DNA from: Bilabrum cf. latius
Taxonomy: Eukaryota > Bigyra: Bicosoecida > Bigyra > Bicosoecida
NCBI GenBank assembly: GCA_965178125.1
Contig: OZ237764.1
Span: 1 to 64,000 of the forward strand
Direction: 5' to 3'
DNA length: 64,000 bases
In this document: in pieces, positions 1 to 9,839 of the stretch
Layout: every line of letters begins with the position of its first letter
How positions within the stretch are numbered: position 1 is the first letter of the stretch
Notes under the pieces: model-generated
What the model was told of the DNA's origin: nothing
The model's input: only the letters and a program-made list of their open reading frames with translations
Databases searched by the model: none
Position numbers and translations under genes: made by a program

Positions 1-33
1 CCAAGCAAGAGCAGAGTGATTATACTGAATAAT

Positions 34-1491
34 CTAAAATTCATTATCGAATATTTCACCGATTAGTTGTTCTACGACTCCAGCATTTCTATCAAATAGA
101 TGAAGTTCCTGACAGAAGAATACTTGTGAGATATTGTTATTGCGACGGCGAACTGCAGCAACTACCTGAGAGCTACCATTCCATCCGCGGAAGCGCGTAA
201 TTTGAGCATAGTAAAAATCCTGAGCATCTGCAGATGCGATCATGGGCACCACGCCAAATTCCACATTGGTTGGATTCAATTTCGGGAAGCGAGCCGTATC
301 GATTAATGGGACCAGGGCCGAATCCGATACAATACGCGCTTGAGATGCAGGTACCGTAGATACTGATATGTCATCAATAGGATATACGGATCTAGATTCA
401 CTCAGGTCTTGGGTAGTTGTAAACTTCGTGGTAAGGAAGTATTTGCCGCCATCATCCGTGAACCGCTGAACAATCGGCGCTAAATAGTCGAGTAGGGGTT
501 TTTCATCCCCGGTAACGGTATTGCGGAAATTTGTAGGAGGTAGATTAAGAAAGGCTTTGGGATATTGCTCAAATATGAGTCTTACTGTAGGGTCAAAGTA
601 CTTAGGCAGGTTAATTCCCTGACCAAAACCGAAGTTTAAAAGGTCATAGTTAAGATTATTGGCATCCAAATAAGTCTTGTATTCCGCAGTAATACTCGCC
701 GTATGACCAGAGATCCAAAGTACATCAACGTTTGAAGATTTCGGTCTGAAGTAGAAGGATTCGCTGGTATCAATATCGCTAATGGCATCTGCAATATCAA
801 TCGAGCGGATATAGACGCGGTTGCTATCATTTGCCCGCATTCCGTTGATACTAATGGGTGCCGCAGCTGTGCTATTGCCATAGTAGATTGCTGAGGCTGC
901 CTGACCACTTTGAATGCTGACTTCAGGTAAGAAAGTAATGAGGTTTTGACCGCGATCGATTTCGACCCAATCGCCGTCGTTAATTCTAATTTCTACTGCT
1001 TTAAGGGTATTATCTCCATCTGGATCAGAGGCCTGCCAGAAGAATGTTGCCGCTATGAAAGCAGTATCGGATGGCCCTCTATCATCGAGAAAGGCGGCAT
1101 CCGGTGGAGTGTTGATTAAGGGAACTCTTAAGAATGCAGGGCTTGGATCGATATTACCATCATTGTCAATGGCTCTAACGAAAAAGCTAATGTCTGCCGA
1201 ATCAGCACCAGGTGGAATATCAAAAAGGAAAACAGAGTCCTGGGTGGTGGTGTATTCCCAGTTTTGCTGGTCGAGGGAAAGTTCATATCCTTCAATGTAG
1301 CCATCTCTATCTGTGCCATACCAACTAAGGCGCACCGACGAGTTCAATCGATTTTGGCCAGTTAGATTAATGGCTTCATAGCTGATGAAAGTATTGGGAA
1401 CTCCATTACGATCAATTTCGCCTTTGCGACAAGCGGAAAAGACTAAGCTTAAAGAGATGAGTCCAAGGATTGACTTTAATTTTCCCGACAT
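34..1491 (-). CDS. Bacterial lipoprotein with Ig/fibronectin-like repeats
   Basis: A 485-residue protein on the bacterial fragment. The N-terminus is a lipoprotein signal: basic start, hydrophobic stretch, then the lipobox LVFSAC, so Cys21 should be lipidated. The next 230 residues contain beta-sandwich-like segments (SWYGTDRDGYIEGYEL, then FWQASDPDGD) of the kind seen in surface proteins of Bacteroidota. The C-terminal half is not recognised. It ends in TAG, used here as an ordinary bacterial stop, unlike the eukaryotic part of the window. It starts 13 bases beyond a terminator that closes the upstream operon, so it probably has its own promoter. Role: outer-surface or periplasmic lipoprotein, substrate unknown. 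Confidence 0.8.
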   Translation of the reverse strand: MSGKLKSILGLISLSLVFSACRKGEIDRNGVPNTFISYEAINLTGQNRLNSSVRLSWYGTDRDGYIEGYELSLDQQNWEYTTTQDSVFLFDIPPGADSADISFFVRAIDNDGNIDPSPAFLRVPLINTPPDAAFLDDRGPSDTAFIAATFFWQASDPDGDNTLKAVEIRINDGDWVEIDRGQNLITFLPEVSIQSGQAASAIYYGNSTAAAPISINGMRANDSNRVYIRSIDIADAISDIDTSESFYFRPKSSNVDVLWISGHTASITAEYKTYLDANNLNYDLLNFGFGQGINLPKYFDPTVRLIFEQYPKAFLNLPPTNFRNTVTGDEKPLLDYLAPIVQRFTDDGGKYFLTTKFTTTQDLSESRSVYPIDDISVSTVPASQARIVSDSALVPLIDTARFPKLNPTNVEFGVVPMIASADAQDFYYAQITRFRGWNGSSQVVAAVRRRNNNISQVFFCQELHLFDRNAGVVEQLIGEIFDNEF

Positions 1492-1503
1492 AGCAGAAAG
1501 ATT

Positions 1504-1531
1504 AAAAAGGAAGCCCCCATTGGAGGCTTCC
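1504..1531 (-). terminator. Intrinsic terminator of the bacterial operon
   Basis: On the minus strand a 7-bp perfect stem (GGAAGCC / GGCTTCC) with a 9-base loop is followed by a run of five T. It lies 9 bases after the stop of the 1541-3766 gene and before the lipoprotein gene, as expected for Rho-independent termination. Confidence 0.8.
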
Positions 1532-1540
1532 TTAATTAGA

Positions 1541-3766
1541 TTATTTACCTACAACAACTTTGTGGCTGTTGCTTAATCCAGTTTTAGTTTCTGTGGTGTT
1601 TAGGATGTATACACCAGCAGTAAGGTTGGATACGTTTACTTCGTGCTTTTGAGCGGCTTCAGTGCTGCTCATGATTACACGACCGTTTAGGTCTAATAAA
1701 CGATATTCAAGGGTCGTCGACTTGCTCTCGATGGTGAAAGCTGCGGTAGCCGGGTTAGGGTAAATCGCTACTTCATCAGCTGCAACTTCGTTTAAACCTA
1801 CGTTGGTTGGTACATTACAACCATTGGTATCCAATGGAGTACTTAGGTTAACAATATCGAAGTTGTTACGGGGAAGAAGTTTGTAGTTTCCAAAGCTAAA
1901 CCAAAGGATACCATGCATTGCATCCATATCCATGCTAGAGTTAGTGATTACTGCAGGAACCATAAGGTTTCCGCCGCTAGTAACGTAGCTAGAGTCAGAA
2001 ATTAAGGATACGTACAAGCTTGAGGTGGCGGTAGTTCCACTCTGGCGCCCAGCTAATACACGAGAAGACTGTGAGGATCCAAAACTAGGATCGGTAGCGA
2101 TACGGTACTCACCAAATCCAGCATCTGGATCGCTGATGAAAACTTTACCACCAGCAGGGTTTTGATAGGAAACCAACATGCCTTCATACATTTCTTTATT
2201 CAGGCTTGCGTCGGAAGGATCGATAGGAGTTGGCATAATAGTTTGAGAATTATTCAAACCAACATAGTTATCTACGTTTAAGTAGGTTACACCGAAAGTC
2301 TCTTGTACTGTACCAGTTACTTGAATTTCCTGATCGCGATAAACATTATCTAAATCCTGATTAGGAATAAGGGCAATACCAGCAAAGATGGTATCACGAG
2401 GATCTTGTAAGTAAACATACTCTAAATCACAATCGCGACGGGCAGAGGTGATAAAACCTGTAACTGTAACTGTTTGTCCTTCAAATACGCTTCCTCCGGT
2501 GCCGTTTCCGCTATACTGCACATCGAAAATACGCAGACCGTTATCACGCACTGAGTAGTGGTTGAAGTTAGGATCCGGTTGTCCGGCAGGGCTCGCTGGG
2601 AATACTACGGATGAACCGTCGTTGTCAGTAGCACGAATCCAGTAGCGTACCAGGCTTCCATCTGCTTGAGCGGGGATATTGTACTCGTAAGTAGAACCGC
2701 TGGACAAGGTCATGTTCACTGAGGTAAAGCTACCTGATGCTAGGTTGGGATCAGCACTCCAGAATAGTTCAACGTTGGTAATACTTCCATCAGAGTCGGT
2801 AACATCGGCGCTGATCAATACAGTTGCACTACTAGTTGGTACAACTGGGAAGCTGAATACATTGCTAATGCTCGGGGCACTTGCTCCAACTACATAATGA
2901 GAAGTATCGAATGGGTTAATCTCATATCCACGGCCAGTTCCACCTGTACATCCATTTGCAGAATGGCGAATGATTCCTTTCAAAGAAGAGTAGAAGGTTC
3001 CAACTGAAGGGGCTACAAAAGCGCCGGTTCCTGTGGTGGAAGGAGAGTTGGGGTTTACAACAGTATGAGAGGGTGTACGCTGCGCTAGGAAGCGGTCAGA
3101 CACGTTAACTACATTACCGTTAGCGTCGGCAACATTGAAACTCACACGGTTTCCACTAAATGGAATAACCTGTACTACGGTTACATTGGTCAACTCAACA
3201 AAACTGTTTTGCCAATACTCACCAGTTTGTACATTATTCACACGCTGATTATCATTAAGATCACCAGCAGAAATACTAGCAGGTACAAAAGCTGAAGGCA
3301 TTAAATCACCCGAGCTTAATAGGGTTACCGAGTTCGCATCGATAGTAGTCATTTGAGTGTTTCCGTCAAACTGATCCACTACGGCAGTAACCTCTACCTT
3401 ATCACCTTGAAAAAGGGCGGTGAATCCAGGAATTGGTTGAAGGTTTCCTTGGGCGTCGTTATATACACCCATTACTTCGATACCACTTAAAGTATCACCT
3501 GCTCCACCAGTAGCGGTATCTACCATGTAGATAAAAGGACGGTTTCCGCCTTGTACGGAACCGGAAGCAACTTCTGATAATCCGCCATCGGTAACAACGT
3601 GAGCACGGAAGCGCACAGTATCACCTAGGTAGATTGAAGTGTCATTACAAGCGGCAAGATCTATCGATTGATTGATCTGTTTGATAGTAACCAGGGGGTA
3701 AGAACTCTGGGCACTCAAGAATCCGGTTAATAATAGACCGGCGAAGAGAGGTAGTAGTCTTCTCAT
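1541..3766 (-). CDS. Secreted T9SS cargo protein with OB-fold-like segments
   Basis: A 741-residue protein with an N-terminal signal peptide (MRRLLPLFAGLLLTGFLSAQ). The last 80 residues look like a type IX secretion sorting domain: YPNPATAAFTIES, then LLDLNGRVI, then AGVYIL and a lysine-containing end. Segments near residues 90-220 and 410-500 (VELTNVTVVQVIPF; VTGTVQETFGVTYLNVDNY) resemble the OB-fold modules that often accompany secreted Bacteroidota nucleases, and a middle region near 300-390 is Ig-like. No catalytic motif was seen. It ends in TAA, 9 bases before the terminator, and starts 11 bases after the preceding gene's stop, so it is the last gene of a minus-strand operon. Confidence 0.8.
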   Translation of the reverse strand: MRRLLPLFAGLLLTGFLSAQSSYPLVTIKQINQSIDLAACNDTSIYLGDTVRFRAHVVTDGGLSEVASGSVQGGNRPFIYMVDTATGGAGDTLSGIEVMGVYNDAQGNLQPIPGFTALFQGDKVEVTAVVDQFDGNTQMTTIDANSVTLLSSGDLMPSAFVPASISAGDLNDNQRVNNVQTGEYWQNSFVELTNVTVVQVIPFSGNRVSFNVADANGNVVNVSDRFLAQRTPSHTVVNPNSPSTTGTGAFVAPSVGTFYSSLKGIIRHSANGCTGGTGRGYEINPFDTSHYVVGASAPSISNVFSFPVVPTSSATVLISADVTDSDGSITNVELFWSADPNLASGSFTSVNMTLSSGSTYEYNIPAQADGSLVRYWIRATDNDGSSVVFPASPAGQPDPNFNHYSVRDNGLRIFDVQYSGNGTGGSVFEGQTVTVTGFITSARRDCDLEYVYLQDPRDTIFAGIALIPNQDLDNVYRDQEIQVTGTVQETFGVTYLNVDNYVGLNNSQTIMPTPIDPSDASLNKEMYEGMLVSYQNPAGGKVFISDPDAGFGEYRIATDPSFGSSQSSRVLAGRQSGTTATSSLYVSLISDSSYVTSGGNLMVPAVITNSSMDMDAMHGILWFSFGNYKLLPRNNFDIVNLSTPLDTNGCNVPTNVGLNEVAADEVAIYPNPATAAFTIESKSTTLEYRLLDLNGRVIMSSTEAAQKHEVNVSNLTAGVYILNTTETKTGLSNSHKVVVGK

Positions 3767-3777
3767 TTTTATGGTAT

Positions 3778-5957
3778 TTACTTAATTATCACAAATTTTC
3801 CGGTGAATCGCTCACCACTATTTAAATCTTCAACAGAGAACATGTAAAGGCCACGACTTATAATCTGACTCTCCACAGAGAGTAGATCCCAAGCGTGTTC
3901 TCCGCCACTAAATCGGTTCTCACCCGCATCTTCTGCACCAAAAGTGCGGAACCAGCGAATATCACTACCGTCGTAGTTCTCATCATGTCTAATTTCATCA
4001 ATAAAGTCTCCCCCCGCCGTATAAATGCGGATTACGCAACGCGCTGGAAGGTTCGCAAAAATGATTTTTCGACTTTCTTCTTGGAAGTTTGAGTTGCCCT
4101 CCCATGCGGCACCATAGTAATAGGGATTAGGGTAAACGAAAGGTTGATTTTCGTCCATGTTTTCATTAGGGCCAGTTCCAGCAAAAGCACGATTGTTATT
4201 GGCCAGGAAGGAACTCTCCAAGGATTCCAGATTGCTTTCCGGATTACCTTCATCAAAGGCAGTTACCGCTGTAGCATATTGCCAGCCATTTGGAATATTA
4301 TCAATGGTGTAGCGATAGTGATATGCTACCGTATCATCATTAAAATAAAAAGGTGGATCAAGCTTCACAGAACTAAATCCAGTTTCGTTGAAGAGATTGT
4401 TCCCACGTTTGTCGTACTGGGCAATTAGGCTAAAGTCCCTAGCCAGATCTGGTACCCGGTTACATCAAAACCCAAACGGGAGAGATAAAGCCGGTAACCC
4501 TCAAAGTCTTCGGTACTGGAAATGGGATCGATGCTGCGTTCTGCATTATCAGACCAATAAATATCAATTTGGCCGTCTCCTGGCTCTACCCTTGTGCGTG
4601 GGATATCAGGAGGAGAAGGAAGTATGAAGCGGGTGATTTTCCCATCGCCATCATTGTCTTCTCCCGCGTCAAGGAGGCCATTGAAATTTTGATCTTCCCC
4701 GTTAAACGCCTGTTGCGCCCATCCGGCATTTGTGATGAGATTCTCTCTTTGTAATTCGTTGTTATCCTGATTGGGATTGCCATCCTCATTTTTCTTGGCG
4801 AAAACATAAGCGAAGGAAACTTCTATCTCCTCTCCAGGTCCAAAACTATTAAAGGGACCGGCCGAAACTAAATCCGACCTATTTCCGGCAGCGTTTAGCT
4901 CTGCTTGAAAGTCGCGCCCGTTGCAAGAAGGATCATTGGGGTTATTCCAGCAGGGGTTTTGATTAAGCCCTTGACTTAATTTTTGATATCGATCATTTTC
5001 GGTTGTGGGGAAAGCAAAATCCGCACTAAAGTCATTGAAGACCCAGGCATTATAATTTACGAAGAACTCATCAAGCTCCCAGGTTCCGGTAATGGGATTA
5101 AAATTAGAGTCTAGATCAGGATGATGGAAACCTTCCTTGTCTGAGGCTCCCAGAAATTTTTGACCTGCATAGCTTTCTGTAAATCCGAGGTCACCGGCAG
5201 CATCATAGCAGTAAGCAAGATGCAGAGAATCCATAAAGCCATTACCACCTTTATTGTAGAAGGCTGCTCCACCTGCACCTGCAGCGGTAATATTTATATT
5301 TCGCACAACGGTATTATTCCAAAGTGCGGCATAGACATCTTCATAGGTGTTTTGCCCTTCATTTCGAAAACGAAGGTTTACGATGACCATGAAATCGGTG
5401 AAATTGTAGTTCCAGTTATAGGTCTGCATTTCCACCTTAATATTCATAGGTCGGGTATGATCATTAATTGGGATCTGCGTGCCAGGAACGACGATACTCT
5501 TATCGCTAAATGTGGCCACGAAATCTTGATGAGAAACTGCTGCAGGATCAAAGAATCGACTGTCGAAAAGGCTACTGCGTTCTTGTAATCCTCGCTCTGC
5601 GCCAACAATAGAAGTGTCAACGTGAAATTCAAAGCCACCTCGCCCGGGGGCATAGCCTTGAGGCGCATCGTAGGCAGAGGTAGAAACTACAATCTGCCCC
5701 CCATTCTCTTTACCTCCAATCCAGATTCCTCCTTCGAAAAGGTGCTCAACTCCTGATCCCGCAGGATATTCCGCACTCGGATCTCCTGTTCCGTCGCGAT
5801 AACCCCGAAAGGCGTTTCCGAATGTGCCAATATTGGTGACATTAAGGCGAACATTACTGGCATTGGTGATTTTTTCCTGAAAAGAATTCTGTGCATCCAA
5901 GCCGGATCCAACTAGAAGCATCATTAGTACCAGAACCCAGTGTATTCCTTTCCTCAT
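3778..5957 (-). CDS. Secreted Bacteroidota protein, frameshifted
   Basis: Two adjacent reading frames form one gene. The first part (start 5957, signal peptide MRKGIHWVLVLMMLLVGSGLDA) runs about 500 residues and then hits a stop near 4425. Homologous sequence continues in another frame from about 4450 (DLARDFSLIAQYDKRGNNLF) into the 3778-4368 segment, which ends in a typical C-terminal cell-surface tail (SRGLYMFSVEDLNSGERFTG). A single-base indel near 4445-4455, next to short G/C runs, explains this; a sequencing error is as likely as a true mutation. The start overlaps the stop of the upstream gene (ATGA at 5954-5957), so the two are translationally coupled. Function not recognised. Confidence 0.7.
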
Positions 5958-6566
5958 CGCTTTATCACTTTTCGTGTTTCCAAAAAGTCCTTGCCATCAC
6001 TTAGCTGTATCAGATAGACTCCCGCAGGCCAATTTTCACAAGGAATGCTCCATTCTTCCTTACCGGGATTGGTCCACAGCCCGATGGTCTGACCGCTGAG
6101 GTTCATAACCCTAAGGTTAAGTGGAAGTTTTGCGAATGGTCCCCTGAGCATAAGATTTAATCGAGACTTAACAGGATTGCTGAAACTCCAGTAGTTTTCA
6201 TTTGTGGAATAAGTATTTAAACCTATTCCTGATACACTGGCCTCTAATTCAATTTCTACCGGAAGGTGATCACTGAAATTATATAGTGCCGAAGCCACAG
6301 TACTGTTAACCGAGAAATTAGAGCTGGTGTTAAGGTTGCCATTGTAGCTGCTACCATCCTGACCTACAGCTTGATAGTCTACGAAGCTTAAGCCATCATT
6401 ATTGTTCATTATGGCGTCTGAAGCTAAAACGAAATCAAAGCGGTCGTCCATGCCACCTCCGCTGAAACAGCCTGAAGAACTTGCCCGGGTGCTTTGAGTA
6501 TGAACATTGCGATAGGTACTGTTATTATTCCAGCTCCCCATTTGGTTTTCGGGGTCTTTAAAGCTA
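5954..6566 (-). CDS. Endonuclease/exonuclease/phosphatase-family protein, 5' part missing
   Basis: Only the C-terminal part is present. It carries the end of an EEP (DNase I-like) domain: DRFDFVLASDAI and the catalytic SDHLPVEIEL motif, whose Asp-His is conserved in this family. A T9SS-type sorting tail follows (RVMNLSGQTIGLW ... PAGVYLIQLSDG). The frame stays open upstream through SFKDPENQ until it runs into the telomere at 6567, so the N-terminus and start are lost at the chimeric junction. The stop overlaps the start of the next gene by four bases. Expected role: secreted nuclease or phosphodiesterase. Confidence 0.75.
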
Positions 6567-6572
6567 CCCTAA
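6560..6572. other. Junction of bacterial DNA and eukaryotic telomere
   Basis: Bacterial coding sequence (AAAGCT on the plus strand) changes within a couple of bases to perfect CCCTAA repeats. The telomere strand reads CCCTAA left to right, which is the left end of a chromosome whose interior lies to the right. Telomerase healing of the bacterial end would give TTAGGG left to right, the opposite. The junction is therefore best read as a ligation or assembly chimera. Confidence 0.8.
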
Positions 6573-7451
6573 CCCTAACCCTAACCCTAACCCTAACCCT
6601 AACCCTAACCCTAACCCTAACCCTAACCCTAACCCTAACCCTAACCCTAACCCTAACCCTAACCCTAACCCTAACCCTAACCCTAACCCTAACCCTAACC
6701 CTAACCCTAACCCTAACCCTAACCCTAACCCTAACCCTAACCCTAACCCTAACCCTAACCCTAACCCTAACCCTAACCCTAACCCTAACCCTAACCCTAA
6801 CCCTAACCCTAACCCTAACCCTAACCCTAACCCTAACCCTAACCCTAACCCTAACCCTAACCCTAACCCTAACCCTAACCCTAACCCTAACCCTAACCCT
6901 AACCCTAACCCTAACCCTAACCCTAACCCTAACCCTAACCCTAACCCTAACCCTAACCCTAACCCTAACCCTAACCCTAACCCTAACCCTAACCCTAACC
7001 CTAACCCTAACCCTAACCCTAACCCTAACCCTAACCCTAACCCTAACCCTAACCCTAACCCTAACCCTAACCCTAACCCTAACCCTAACCCTAACCCTAA
7101 CCCTAACCCTAACCCTAACCCTAACCCTAACCCTAACCCTAACCCTAACCCTAACCCTAACCCTAACCCTAACCCTAACCCTAACCCTAACCCTAACCCT
7201 AACCCTAACCCTAACCCTAACCCTAACCCTAACCCTAACCCTAACCCTAACCCTAACCCTAACCCTAACCCTAACCCTAACCCTAACCCTAACCCTAACC
7301 CTAACCCTAACCCTAACCCTAACCCTAACCCTAACCCTAACCCTAACCCTAACCCTAACCCTAACCCTAACCCTAACCCTAACCCTAACCCTAACCCTAA
7401 CCCTAACCCTAACCCTAACCCTAACCCTAACCCTAACCCTAACCCTAACCC
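6567..7451 (+). repeat. Telomere, (CCCTAA)n
   Basis: About 147 uninterrupted CCCTAA units, the C-rich strand of a TTAGGG telomere. I saw no variant unit. The open frame (Leu-Thr)n across it is a trivial result of the repeat and is not a gene. Confidence 0.98.
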
Positions 7452-7909
7452 GCGGAGGGGTGCTGTGGGGGCGGTGGATGAGGTAATGCTTGGTGTGTCT
7501 GATCGTGGAGGGGTGCTGTGGGGGCGGTGGATGAGGTAATGCTTGGTGTGTCTGATCGTGGAGGGGTGCTGTGGGGGCGGTGGATGAGGTAATGCTCGGT
7601 GTGTCTGATCGTGGAGGGGTGCTGTGGGGGCGGTGGATGAGGTAATGCTTGGTGTGTCTGATCGTGGAGGGGTGCTGTGGGGGCGGTGGATGAGGTAATG
7701 CTTGGTGTGTCTGATCGTGGAGGGGTGCTGTGGGGGCGGTGGATGAGGTAATGCTTGGTGTGTCTGATCGTGGAGGGGTGCTGTGGGGGCGGTGGATGAG
7801 GTAATGCTTGGTGTGTCTGATCGTGGAGGGGTGCTGTGGGGGCGGTGGATGAGGTAATGCTTGGTGTGTCTGATCGTGGAGGGGTGCTGTGGGGGCGGTG
7901 GATGAGGTA
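7452..7909 (+). repeat. Subtelomeric 53-bp tandem repeat
   Basis: About 8.6 near-identical copies of a 53-bp unit starting GGAGGGGTGCTGTGGGGGCG and ending TGTGTCTGATCGT. I counted the period between successive GGAGGGG starts (7454, 7507, 7560). One copy has a T-to-C change (GCTCGG). The array abuts the telomere directly. Confidence 0.95.
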
Positions 7910-7913
7910 ATAG

Positions 7914-7952
7914 GTTAGGGGGTTAGGGGGTTAGGGTTAGGGTTAGGGTTAA
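7914..7952 (+). repeat. Short inverted TTAGGG tract
   Basis: Six degenerate to perfect TTAGGG/TTAGGGGG units in the orientation opposite to the terminal telomere, closing the 53-bp array. The telomere and this tract therefore flank the array as inverted repeats. Confidence 0.9.
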
Positions 7953-8134
7953 CCGCCGCCGTCCGACACGGCCCTCAAGGTTCCGCTCGGGCGGCTATTC
8001 TAGGCCTAGTTTGCGGGACGCATCTGATCCGGATACCGGAATCCGGATAGCCTACAGGACCCAAGCTTTTCGGACCGGATCCATTTGGAGATTGCTTCGT
8101 AGAGTGCTTTGCTACAACTGAAAGCCAAGCAGCA

Positions 8135-8719
8135 ATGGCTGGTGCATCGTCCGACCCAAAAGCTTCTGACACGGAAAGGACAGCCGTCGAATCGAAGCCA
8201 CAGGTATCTTTGCTATTTTCCATCGAGAACGGGATATTTAAGAAAGGAACCACTCCGCACGAGGAAGTTATGAAGAAATACTCAAAGATCAGCATGTGGG
8301 GCGACGCACAACTAGAGGTGTTTACTGGGGAGGGGTTTGATTCGAGGGATGCTTTCCTTGCAGCACTGGAGCCGTACATTAGCTGTCCCGATGAAGATTG
8401 GGCTGAGGACGCGAGGGATATCGATGTAGGAGACGGTGTCGGTTACGTTGCCCTAGAGACATTCTTGGAAAGATACGGTGAGTTCTGGGGTAAGCTTAAG
8501 GATGTTGAAACGGGCGAGAACGGCTCAATCGAAGGAGACCACCCGGGCCTGGCAGGTCTACGAGGCAACGCCTACAACATGTGGCTTCACTAGGACGACT
8601 CCATAGACGACTTGGTTCTCTCAAACACCAGGTAGATGCACGGAGACGGAAATTCGTATGTGCACGTCGCAAGAACCTCGACGGGTAGGTGGTACTGCTT
8701 CGCGTTCGACACGAGCTGA
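8135..8719 (+). CDS. Subtelomeric gene of unknown function
   Basis: ATG at 8135, stop TGA at 8717-8719, 194 residues if the two in-frame TAG codons (8591, 8633) are read as Gln. The continuation after the first TAG (DDSIDDLVLSNT) and second (MHGDGNSYVHVARTSTGRWY) keeps the same hydrophilic/aromatic composition and runs straight to TGA. An acidic middle (CPDEDWAEDARDIDVGDG) is the only striking feature. I do not recognise a family. It is the first gene inside the telomere and could be a member of a subtelomeric family. Confidence 0.6.
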
Positions 8720-9839
8720 TGCATGAGAACTGCCACTGGTAGTGATCAGGTACCTGATTGATCACTGATCGAATTTTCATTGCTGCAGTTGAGCACTCAA
8801 CTCAAATCAGTATCACGATGCGCACCACCACCAACACCACGCCTGGCACCATGAGCTATGAATGTGCACCACTGGCACCGGCATTGGCAGCAGCACTGCG
8901 ATCCCCTCGATCCCCGCCTCGAAGCCGATCTGCCTCTCTGCCACCGCCCGTGGCCAGCCTGCCGAAGGTGTTGAGCGCGGTGCTGCGACTGGCAGTTGTG
9001 CACGTTGGTCGCAAGCTGACGAAGTCAGCCAAGGCGGAGGACGGTGGGTGGAGCCGGCGGGGATAGCAGGCAGTGAGAAAAGGTCATGGAGGAGGAGGGG
9101 TAGTCACGGGTGGATCTGGAGGGGCGGACGGCTACTCCGGTCGATTTGCTTGCATGCAGCGGCGCAGTATGCCAAGGCAGGGTCAGGGTGACTGTGAGGG
9201 TGTGGATGAGGATGAGGGTGAGGGTGAGAAGCATGAGTGCATGAGTGATAGAAGGGAGTCAAGAGAGGATCCGTGCGTTGGCACAAAGGAGGGCTGGCGC
9301 CGATGCTTGTGCTGGTGCTAGCGGGCTAGACGGGTCACCAACCCTGCGAGCCAGGGCTCTCGTCGTGCGCAGAGCCTCCTGAAGTTGTACAGCAGCTCGT
9401 TGGCCCAGTTGCTAGCGCTCAGCACGCCCATGGGGGTCCTGCCAGCGCCTCTCCACGCAGCAACCGCTACCCATGATCATGAAGGCCTTGCGGTGGGTGC
9501 CGCCGTGGAGGCGGGCCAGGAGCAGCAGCAAATTCCCGGCGCGGCGGAGCTGGTCAACACATTCATGAGATAGCATGTCACAAGCTGGATGGAAGTTGGT
9601 ACACGCGCATACCGTTTCGGCGGCTAGCCACGCTGCGACAATCAGGCGGCAGGCCCGCTCGGGTTGCGTGCTGTTTCATTTCGCGTGTCAACGGTACTAA
9701 CCAAGACGACGTCCCGAGGAGGTGTCCAGGCGCTCACAACTCTCTTTTCTCAACCACCATATAATTATAGCACTGTAGTGATTACTGCAGCGGTGCTCCT
9801 GACATTCATTGCCTCCATAGCGCGCGTGTCTGAGACGCC
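8720..9839 (+). other. No clear gene; TAG-only open frame
   Basis: Frame 1 from about 8758 to a TGA at 9952-9954 contains TAG (9064, 9319, 9571, 9622) but no TAA or TGA. Its product would be mostly low-complexity (Ser/Pro/Arg, then Gly and acidic runs) with one hydrophobic stretch (VVITAAVLLTFIASIA), and its end overlaps the start of the next gene in another frame. A degenerate GGGTGA-like tract lies at 9180-9230. It may hold a real gene, but there is no homology to support it. Confidence 0.25.

Noticed and set aside
1-6566. Horizontal transfer of a bacterial operon into the eukaryotic chromosome
   Set aside because: The fragment lies outside the telomere, keeps bacterial stop usage and terminator, has no introns, and is cut mid-gene. 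A chimera is simpler.
6494-7486. Leu-Thr repeat protein across the telomere
   Set aside because: It is the translation of CCCTAA repeats, which lack stops in this frame on the plus strand.
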